Below the pieces are notes generated by a model, which had not been told where the DNA came from, did no database searches, and saw nothing but the letters and a program-made list of their open reading frames with translations. From JADKBO01 sp037968395 (GTDB taxonomy: Bacteria > Bacteroidota > Bacteroidia > Chitinophagales > Saprospiraceae), in the NCBI GenBank assembly GCA_037968395.1, contig JBBKVK010000015.1:1-12465 (forward strand): a stretch of 12,465 nucleotides of DNA. Direction: 5' to 3'. The number at the start of each line of letters is the position of its first letter. The stretch's first letter is position 1. Shown here one piece after another: positions 7,118-12,465 of this stretch. The position numbers and the translations under genes are program-made.

Positions 7118-8176
7118 TTACCATCTAATCAAAGCACTACCCCACGTAAATCCGCTACCAAAAGCGGCAAGACACACTAAATCTCCTTCTTTTATTAATC
7201 CTTCTTCCCATGCTTCACAAAGGGCAATTGGTATAGAAGCAGCAGTCGTATTACCATATTTTTGAATGTTATTATACACTTTTTCATCTGGTAATCTCAT
7301 TTGCCTTTGCACAAATTGGCTGATCCTTAGATTGGCTTGATGTGGCACTAACATATCAATATCTGTTGATTTTAATCCTACTTTATCAAGAGCTTCATTG
7401 ATTACTTCCGGAAACTTTACAACAGCTGTCTTAAAAACCAACTGACCTGTCATGTTTGGGTACAATAATCCATCATCCACCATTTTTTGTGTTACGAATA
7501 TCTCACCAGGGGTATTTTCATCAGGATATCCAAACTGTTCTTTGCCAAGGTGTTTACCACCGTGAGTACCTGGATTAATCATAGCTAAATGCTCGGCATT
7601 TGTTCCATCAGAATGCAAATGAGTGGTCAAAATCCCTTGATTTTCCTGTTCTGTAGGTTGTAATACGACAGCACCAGCGCCATCACCAAAAATAACGGTA
7701 ACTCCCCTACCCTCAGTACTAAAGTCTAAGCCCATGCTATGCATTTCTGCACCTACTAACAATATGTTTTTATACATCCCAGTCTTAATAAACTGGTCGG
7801 CTACAGATATTCCATAAATAAATCCACTACACTGATTTCTGATATCAAGTGCTCCACATTCTGTGTTAGTAATACCCAATTCTCTTTGTAACAACACACC
7901 ACACCCAGGAAAATAATAATCTGGACTTAGTGTAGCGAATACAATGAAATCTATGTCATTTGGGCTAATTCCAGCTCGTTCTATAGCTATTTTAGCAGCT
8001 TTTGCTCCCATAGTCGAAGTCGTCTCCTCGTGCTTTTTTGCATATCTTCTAGATTGAATTCCTGTTCTTTCTTGGATCCATTCATCTGATGTATCCATAT
8101 ACTCAGCTAGGTCATCATTGGTAACATTATTTGCAGGAAGGTACTTGCCTATACCGGCTATTTTAGTCTTAAACAT
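7118..8176 (-). CDS. fabH: 3-oxoacyl-ACP synthase III (KASIII, FabH type)
   Basis: A thiolase-fold condensing enzyme that joins an acyl-CoA primer to malonyl-ACP, the classic initiation step of fatty-acid synthesis, in the cytosol. All three catalytic residues are present: C116 in RNQCSGF, H279 in PHQANLRI and N309 in YGNTTAAS. Also typical are DEWIQERTGI (31-40), FGDGAGAVVL (163-172) and the C-terminal GFTWGSALIRW. At 352 residues it is about 35 longer than E. coli FabH (317), mostly through extra sequence around 195-240. The NQCSGF version (instead of AACSGF) places it in a KASIII subgroup common in Bacteroidota that often coexists with a canonical FabH, so the primer or pathway could differ from housekeeping fatty-acid synthesis. 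It is the first gene of a two-gene minus-strand unit with bshB1. KASIII confident; housekeeping role less so. Confidence 0.9.
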   Translation of the reverse strand: MFKTKIAGIGKYLPANNVTNDDLAEYMDTSDEWIQERTGIQSRRYAKKHEETTSTMGAKAAKIAIERAGISPNDIDFIVFATLSPDYYFPGCGVLLQRELGITNTECGALDIRNQCSGFIYGISVADQFIKTGMYKNILLVGAEMHSMGLDFSTEGRGVTVIFGDGAGAVVLQPTEQENQGILTTHLHSDGTNAEHLAMINPGTHGGKHLGKEQFGYPDENTPGEIFVTQKMVDDGLLYPNMTGQLVFKTAVVKFPEVINEALDKVGLKSTDIDMLVPHQANLRISQFVQRQMRLPDEKVYNNIQKYGNTTAASIPIALCEAWEEGLIKEGDLVCLAAFGSGFTWGSALIRW

Positions 8177-8204
8177 GTGTAGCTTTTCATTTTATTTAAT
8201 TTTA

Positions 8205-8212
8205 CAAACTTA
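8205..8212 (-). promoter_or_regulatory. Bacteroidota -7 box of the fabH-bshB1 unit
   Basis: On the minus strand these bases read TAAGTTTG, an exact TAnnTTTG match, 28 nt upstream of the fabH ATG. No clear -33 TTTG is seen at the expected distance. It faces away from the bamD promoter in the 274-bp divergent region 8177-8450. I saw nothing else recognisable in the remainder of that region. Confidence 0.5.
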
Positions 8213-8396
8213 ATCAAATCACTTCATAAAAACTCACATTAGTTTTAATTTTACGTTGCAAATTTCACCAATACATCTTACTTGCTGATTAAGAGCACCT
8301 TATAGATATAGGGAATTAAATATCTCAAAAACATATACCAAACAAAAACCGTTAAGAAAGTATTAAAGACATGAATTACAAATCACGAAGTATATA

Positions 8397-8428
8397 TTTG
8401 TTCGTTACAAGAAATTGAATTACTTTTG
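8397..8428 (+). promoter_or_regulatory. Bacteroidota sigma-ABfr-type promoter of the bamD-purN unit
   Basis: The -33 element TTTG (8397-8400), a 20-nt spacer and the -7 box TACTTTTG (8421-8428) fit the Bacteroidota housekeeping consensus TTTG-N(about 19-20)-TAnnTTTG. The box ends 22 nt before the bamD GTG. This is the best-formed promoter in the window. Confidence 0.7.
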
Positions 8429-8450
8429 CACCCTTAAATAAATCTCTTCT

Positions 8451-9263
8451 GTGTTAATTAGAAAAGCAAATTTCATTGTAATAGTTGTTTTAAGCTCTAT
8501 ATGCTTTTTCACTTCCTGTACTACAGAATTTGAAAAAATTAGAACTAGCAACGACCCAAAGGCTATACTTTCAAAAGCTCACGAATATTATGAGGCCAAA
8601 AATTATGTTAATGCTCAGACATTATATGAATTGGCTATTCAGTACTTTAGAGGTAAAACAGAGGCGGAAGAGCTGTTTTTTAAATATGCTTACACTTTTT
8701 ACCACACAGGAGAATATATTTCAGCTTCTCATTACTTCAATAACTTTGCTACAACATTCTACAATAGCAAATACAAAGAAGAAGCAGCATACATGTCTGC
8801 ATATAGCCATTATAAGTTATCTCCAAACTTCAAATTAGATCAATCTTACTCGCTTAAGGCAATTGATGCTTTTCAAGAGTTTATAAATAATTTTCCTGAG
8901 AGTTCTAGGGCAATAGAAAGCAATAAACTAATGGATGAAATGCGTTTAAAGCTAGAAAAGAAAGCTTTTGCACAAGGAGAGCTGTATTACAATATTGGCC
9001 AATACCAAGCTGCTGTAGTGTCTTTCCAAAACATGATCAAAGATTTTCCTGGAGCAGCATCTGAAGAAAAAGCAAGGTATTTACTAGTAATGTCTAGTTT
9101 CGTATTAGCTGAAAACAGTGTGATCGATAAGCGAAAAGAGAGATTTGAGGAGGCATTAAAAATGGCGAATAAATACCAAAATAAGATTAAAAATAGAAGC
9201 TATAAAAAAGATATAGCTGACGTAATTAATAAAATTAAAGTTAAACTAAACACAAAAGCATGA
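8451..9263 (+). CDS. bamD: Outer-membrane assembly lipoprotein BamD
   Basis: BamD is the TPR lipoprotein of the BAM complex, which with BamA inserts beta-barrel proteins into the outer membrane. The 270-residue protein begins with a lipoprotein signal: positive MLIRKANF, a hydrophobic core (about 8-20), then FTSC with the lipidated cysteine at C23. TPR-like helical pairs follow: about 35-70 (KAHEYYEAKNYVNAQTLYE), 72-105, 107-145 and 175-205 (GELYYNIGQYQAAVVSFQN), then a lysine-rich helical C-terminus. The length is usual for Bacteroidota BamD. The start is a GTG: an in-frame TAA lies four codons upstream, and a promoter ends 22 nt before. The stop overlaps the rpoZ start as ATGA. The position ahead of rpoZ and coaBC is a known Bacteroidota arrangement and supports the call. 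Confidence 0.93.
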   Translation: MLIRKANFIVIVVLSSICFFTSCTTEFEKIRTSNDPKAILSKAHEYYEAKNYVNAQTLYELAIQYFRGKTEAEELFFKYAYTFYHTGEYISASHYFNNFATTFYNSKYKEEAAYMSAYSHYKLSPNFKLDQSYSLKAIDAFQEFINNFPESSRAIESNKLMDEMRLKLEKKAFAQGELYYNIGQYQAAVVSFQNMIKDFPGAASEEKARYLLVMSSFVLAENSVIDKRKERFEEALKMANKYQNKIKNRSYKKDIADVINKIKVKLNTKA

Positions 9264-9595
9264 GCGATATTAAATCGAAAGTACAATCGATTGACCCAAA
9301 CATCACTGCAAGAAATGTAAGAGAATTTGTAAAAGATTCAAATAACATTTATGAGTCATTAGTAGCTATTAGTGCAAGAGCTACTGCTATTGCTGTTGAT
9401 TTAAAACTTGAGTTACATGCAAAGTTGGAAGACTTTTCTGTAACGACCGAGACAATTGAAGAAGTACAAGAGAATAAAGAACAAATTGAAATTTCTAAGT
9501 TTTACGAAAGGCTTCCAAATCCTGTAACTATTGCTACAGAAGAATTTTTAAGAGGAGATTTGGTAATCTCTTACCCTGAAGAGGTTGAAGACTAG
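9260..9595 (+). CDS. rpoZ: DNA-directed RNA polymerase omega subunit, Bacteroidota type
   Basis: Omega is a small subunit that helps fold and assemble the beta-prime subunit of RNA polymerase. This 111-residue protein is not close to E. coli omega in sequence. It has the Bacteroidota RpoZ pattern: NNIYESLVAISARATAIA (28-45; omega normally has an IA-RA-QI helix here), a helical LKLELHAKLEDF (48-59), and the conserved KEQIEISKFYERLPNP (73-88). There is no signal peptide or membrane segment. The start is fixed by the ATGA overlap with bamD (4 nt), implying translational coupling. Placement between bamD and coaBC matches known Bacteroidota synteny and strengthens the identification, which would be weaker from length and motifs alone. 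Confidence 0.88.
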   Translation: MSDIKSKVQSIDPNITARNVREFVKDSNNIYESLVAISARATAIAVDLKLELHAKLEDFSVTTETIEEVQENKEQIEISKFYERLPNPVTIATEEFLRGDLVISYPEEVED

Positions 9596-9625
9596 TAGTA
9601 TAAGTCAGCTAACACAACTTTAATC

Positions 9626-10819
9626 ATGACTCTAAAAGGTAAGAAAATACTGCTCGGCATAACAGGCAGTATTGCTGCTTATAAGTCTGCAAGTCTAGTA
9701 AGGTTATTAATAAAGTCAGGTGCAGACGTAAAGGTGATTATGACATCATCTTCAACTGAATTCATCTCAAAATTAACAATGTCTGTATTAACCAAGAATG
9801 AGGTTTATACAGACATTTTTAGTGATGGCTCTTGGCATAATCATGTAGAGTTAGGACTTTGGGCAGATTTAATGGTAATAGCTCCATGTACCGCTACATC
9901 CTTAAGTAAAATGGCTAATGGCCTCTCTGACAATATGTTAGTAGCTTGTTACTTATCTGCAAAATGTCCAATATATATCGCCCCAGCCATGGATTTAGAT
10001 ATGTGGAAGCACCCTTCTACCTTATCAAATTTGGACAAAGTTACCTCTTATGGCAACAGCATTATTGATGTTGGTGATGGCGAACTCGCTAGTGGGTTAT
10101 ATGGCGAAGGTAGAATGGCAGAACCCGAAAAGATCCTAGAAGTTATCACTCAACATTTTGAAGTGCAACAGGATTTTAAAGGTAAAAAAGTATTAGTGAC
10201 AGCGGGCCCTACCTACGAACATCTTGACCCTGTGAGGTTCATTGGAAACTATAGTACTGGCAAAATGGGCATAGCTATTGTTGATGAGTTAGCTAATCGA
10301 GGTGCAGAGGTACATTTGGTATTAGGACCATCTGTTTTGAAACCAAAATCTGACCAAGTTCATGTTTACCGAGTACAAAGTGCAGATCAGATGCATCAAA
10401 AGTCTATAGAGCTATTTAAAAACATGGACATTGCTATATTAGCAGCTGCAGTGGCCGATTACAGACCTAAAGATTTAAGTAACGTGAAAATCAAGAAATC
10501 AGAAAAAGAAATGACTCTTGAATTGATCAAAAATCCTGATATAGCTAAAGAATTAGGTGCATTAAAAAATTCTAAACAACTCACAATTGGCTTTGCGTTA
10601 GAGACCAACAACGCTATAGAAAATGCTAAAAGTAAGGTACTAAGAAAAAACTTCGACTTTATAGTCTTAAATACCCTTCAAGATGAGGGGGCTGGCTTTG
10701 GGGTAGATACCAATAAGGTGAAATTCATCTACAAAAACGGGGACATCAAAGAGTTTGAATTAAAACAGAAAACAAAAGTAGCCGTTGACATAACAAATGC
10801 CATTAAAAAGCTGACTTAG
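9626..10819 (+). CDS. coaBC: Bifunctional phosphopantothenoylcysteine decarboxylase / phosphopantothenate--cysteine ligase (CoaBC)
   Basis: CoaBC carries out two central CoA steps. CoaB joins cysteine to 4'-phosphopantothenate using CTP, and the FMN-dependent CoaC decarboxylates the product to 4'-phosphopantetheine. The 397-residue length is typical. The CoaC domain (about 1-180) shows the flavoprotein start LLGITGSIAAYK (9-20), catalytic H73 in HVELGLWAD, APCTAT (86-91) in place of the PASANT-type motif, and PAMDLDMW (120-127) for PxMNxxMW. The flap reads ELASGLYGEGRM (153-164), so the position of the catalytic cysteine of E. coli (C158) is S156. The CoaB domain (about 185-397) has GPTYEHLDPVRFIGN, NYSTGKMG (208-215), AAAVADYRP (273-281) and the KIKK lysines (288-291). 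It starts 30 nt after rpoZ. Confidence 0.95.
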   Translation: MTLKGKKILLGITGSIAAYKSASLVRLLIKSGADVKVIMTSSSTEFISKLTMSVLTKNEVYTDIFSDGSWHNHVELGLWADLMVIAPCTATSLSKMANGLSDNMLVACYLSAKCPIYIAPAMDLDMWKHPSTLSNLDKVTSYGNSIIDVGDGELASGLYGEGRMAEPEKILEVITQHFEVQQDFKGKKVLVTAGPTYEHLDPVRFIGNYSTGKMGIAIVDELANRGAEVHLVLGPSVLKPKSDQVHVYRVQSADQMHQKSIELFKNMDIAILAAAVADYRPKDLSNVKIKKSEKEMTLELIKNPDIAKELGALKNSKQLTIGFALETNNAIENAKSKVLRKNFDFIVLNTLQDEGAGFGVDTNKVKFIYKNGDIKEFELKQKTKVAVDITNAIKKLT

Positions 10820-10873
10820 GAAATATCCCTGGATTAAATCCGTTATTGATCAAAGACAAAATTTAAATTCTAA

Positions 10874-11785
10874 ATGAAGGTGATTCGATATTTTATACTC
10901 TTAACTCTATTTTGCACAAATACATTAATCAGTGCTCAAGAAATACAAGTTAAGGTAGATGTAAATTCTCCAAACAATACTACTGTCGATAAATCACTCT
11001 TCAAAGCATTAGAAAGATCAGTATTTGAGTTTTTTAATAGTACCAAATGGACTGAGGACGAATACAAAGATTCTGAAAAAATTGACGCTCAAGTCACACT
11101 TACTGTAGTTAGTGAAATCAATGCAAATACGTTTACAGTTGATCTTTTGGTACAAAGTAGAAGACCGGTTTATAAATCAGGATACAACACTACAATGGTC
11201 AATTATTTAGATCGAGGTATTGATATTACCTTTACAGATGGTCAGCAAATACAAAGGAGTGATGCTTCGTATGTCGATAATTTGAGCTCTATTTTGACCT
11301 TTTACTCTTATATAATACTTGGTTATGATTACGACTCGTTTTCACCACTTGGAGGAGATAAGTACTTTGTAAAAGCAAGAGAAATTATAAATAGTCTTCC
11401 AACCAGCATTGCAACATCATCGGGATGGGATAATAGAGGTGGAATTGTAGGTAGAAATAGATATTGGATGGTAGAAAATCTTTTAAGCCCAAAAATGAGA
11501 CCGTTTAGACAATTCGTATATGAATATCACCGATTAGGATTGGACGAACTGTATGGTGATGTGGATAGACAACGAGCTATCATATCATCAGGTATCAATG
11601 GATTGCAAAGTGTGATTACCGATTATCCATCGTCAATGAGTCTTCAGATGTTTTCAGACACTAAATATATGGAGATCGTAGATTTATTTAAGGTCGCAGA
11701 TCGAGGCCAAAAAAAGAAAGTTTACGACATCATGGTACAATGTGATCCAGGTCGAGCTGGAAAATATGCAGAATTAAGCAACTAA
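10874..11785 (+). CDS. porD: DUF4835 / PorD-type protein associated with type IX secretion
   Basis: A 303-residue secreted protein. The N-terminus MKVIRYFILLTLFCTNTLISAQ is a Sec signal peptide, with likely cleavage after A21, so the product is periplasmic or outer-membrane associated. It has the DUF4835 hallmarks: FFNSTKWTEDEYK (53-65), SRRPVYKSGYNT (95-106), and YIILGYDYDSFSPLGG (146-161) with KYF just after. Its position after coaBC in the bamD-rpoZ-coaBC series is where this family is found in many Bacteroidota. Databases name these proteins PorD because of their link to the type IX secretion/gliding system; the molecular role is poorly defined, and no other T9SS component is in the window. 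It begins 54 nt after coaBC with no visible promoter, so it is probably in the same transcript. Family strong; function inferred. Confidence 0.85.
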   Translation: MKVIRYFILLTLFCTNTLISAQEIQVKVDVNSPNNTTVDKSLFKALERSVFEFFNSTKWTEDEYKDSEKIDAQVTLTVVSEINANTFTVDLLVQSRRPVYKSGYNTTMVNYLDRGIDITFTDGQQIQRSDASYVDNLSSILTFYSYIILGYDYDSFSPLGGDKYFVKAREIINSLPTSIATSSGWDNRGGIVGRNRYWMVENLLSPKMRPFRQFVYEYHRLGLDELYGDVDRQRAIISSGINGLQSVITDYPSSMSLQMFSDTKYMEIVDLFKVADRGQKKKVYDIMVQCDPGRAGKYAELSN

Positions 11786-11801
11786 CTAGTATAACAATCC
11801 A

Positions 11802-12383
11802 ATGATTAATATTGCAATTTTTGCATCAGGCACAGGGTCCAATGCAAGGAAAATTATTGAATATTTTGAAGATTCTGCAGAGATCAATGTTGCATTAATT
11901 ATATCTAATAAAAGAACTGCCAAGGTCTTAGAGTTGGCTGATGAATACGGCGTCAGTACTCTTGTCATGGATAAGCAATATTTTTACGATTCCATAGACT
12001 TGGTTAATATTCTTAAATTAGAAAAAATAGACCTTGTAATTCTGGCTGGTTTCTTGTGGTTAATACCAACTTATCTCATACAAACATATCCTGACAGAAT
12101 CATCAATATACACCCTGCCCTACTCCCAAAATATGGCGGCAAAGGCATGTACGGTCTTTATGTTCATGAAGCAGTAAAACAAGCTAAAGAGTCCAAGTCT
12201 GGTCTTACCATCCATTTGGTTAATGAGCAGTATGATAAAGGAGAAATCCTCTTTCAAGCTAAGTGTCAAATACTTGAATCGGATACTGTAAACGATATTG
12301 CAACCAAAGTATTGGCACTAGAGCACAAACATTATCCTGCTGTAATCGAAAAATTTGTTAGAGAAAAATTGATAAATAATTGA
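11802..12383 (+). CDS. purN: Phosphoribosylglycinamide formyltransferase (GAR transformylase, PurN)
   Basis: PurN transfers a formyl group from 10-formyl-tetrahydrofolate to GAR, the third step of purine synthesis, in the cytosol. The 193-residue length fits the family. The nucleotide-site loop FASGTGSNA is at 7-15. The catalytic core is INIHPALLPKYGGKGMYG (101-118), with N102 and H104 matching E. coli N106 and H108. GLTIHLVNEQYDKG (134-147) contains D145, equivalent to E. coli D144. The glycine-rich GGKGMYG loop is the variant usual in this phylum. The ATG at 11802 lies 16 nt after porD and leaves no missing N-terminal sequence. In many Bacteroidota the gene after the DUF4835 gene is recN; here it is purN. 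It is probably the last gene of the bamD unit visible here. Confidence 0.95.
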   Translation: MINIAIFASGTGSNARKIIEYFEDSAEINVALIISNKRTAKVLELADEYGVSTLVMDKQYFYDSIDLVNILKLEKIDLVILAGFLWLIPTYLIQTYPDRIINIHPALLPKYGGKGMYGLYVHEAVKQAKESKSGLTIHLVNEQYDKGEILFQAKCQILESDTVNDIATKVLALEHKHYPAVIEKFVREKLINN

Positions 12384-12395
12384 CTCAGCATAGAT

Positions 12396-12441
12396 ATTGA
12401 ATTTTTAAAATATTGAATCAAATCATTTAATAAAATTCAAT
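12396..12441. repeat. 10-bp inverted repeat downstream of purN
   Basis: ATTGAATTTT (12396-12405) is the exact reverse complement of AAAATTCAAT (12432-12441), with a 26-nt spacer; the second arm lies inside the tandem repeat. It begins 13 nt after the purN stop, so it could form a long AT-only stem-loop at the transcript end, but the low GC content and long loop make it a poor intrinsic terminator. Confidence 0.3.
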
Positions 12442-12456
12442 AAAATTCAATAAAAT
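12429..12456. repeat. Short tandem repeat, 10-bp unit AATAAAATTC, about 2.8 copies
   Basis: Two exact copies of AATAAAATTC (12429-12438, 12439-12448) are followed by a partial copy AATAAAAT (12449-12456). The array runs close to the right edge of the window, so its context on that side is unknown. It is AT-only apart from one C per unit. Confidence 0.7.
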
Positions 12457-12465
12457 ATTTTACAC

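Noticed and set aside
8213..8396. Possible small RNA or leader in the fabH-bamD divergent region
   Set aside because: I found no stable GC-containing stem, riboswitch-like element or short conserved ORF; only AT-rich sequence is visible.
8530..8838. Plus-strand 102-codon open frame inside bamD
   Set aside because: It is in another frame of the clear BamD gene, rich in His, Gln and Thr, without family features.
11786..11968. Minus-strand 60-codon open frame overlapping purN
   Set aside because: It is antisense to the conserved N-terminus of PurN and has no promoter or motif of its own.
1..12465. A mobile, defence, CRISPR or other undescribed multi-gene system
   Set aside because: Every gene is assignable to a known family, base composition appears uniform, and no transposase, integrase, tRNA-adjacent insertion, repeat-spacer array or cluster of unknown genes is present.

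Overview
The window is chromosomal, AT-rich DNA from a member of the Bacteroidota. Four observations support this: a BshB1-type bacillithiol deacetylase, a DUF4835/PorD-type protein linked to type IX secretion, the divergent Bacteroidota form of the RNA polymerase omega subunit, and several TAnnTTTG -7 boxes without Shine-Dalgarno sequences. The class cannot be settled from this sequence; a saprospirian or similar marine/environmental lineage is possible, but that is a guess.

Layout. (1) 1-1332: two EamA/DMT-superfamily membrane transporters transcribed away from each other. The left one is cut by the window edge, and the roughly 110 bp between them carries two back-to-back promoters and an imperfect inverted repeat. 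(2) 1346-2585: yigZ (IMPACT family) and coaE (dephospho-CoA kinase), overlapping by 8 nt and probably co-transcribed with the transporter at 472. (3) 2653-6221: a promoter followed by argS and glnS, a tandem pair of class I aminoacyl-tRNA synthetases. (4) 6222-6381: a convergent intergenic region with a small hairpin. (5) 8176-6382, minus strand: a fabH-type ketoacyl-ACP synthase III followed one base later by bshB1. (6) 8177-8450: a divergent promoter region. (7) 8451-12383: bamD, rpoZ, coaBC, porD-like and purN, all on the plus strand with short gaps or overlaps, behind a well-formed TTTG-N20-TACTTTTG promoter. (8) 12384-12465: AT-rich tail with a 10-bp tandem repeat.

Most genes are housekeeping: tRNA charging, two CoA-synthesis enzymes (CoaBC for the middle steps, CoaE for the last), purine synthesis, acyl-chain synthesis, low-molecular-weight thiol synthesis, outer-membrane protein assembly and transcription. 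I see no mobile element, CRISPR array, phage gene, RNA gene, toxin-antitoxin pair or defence cluster, and no convincing undescribed system. The points worth a second look are mostly small: substituted catalytic-motif residues in CoaBC and GlnRS, the coupling of fabH to bshB1, the two transporters sharing a dyad-containing control region, and the porD-purN arrangement at the end of the bamD cluster.
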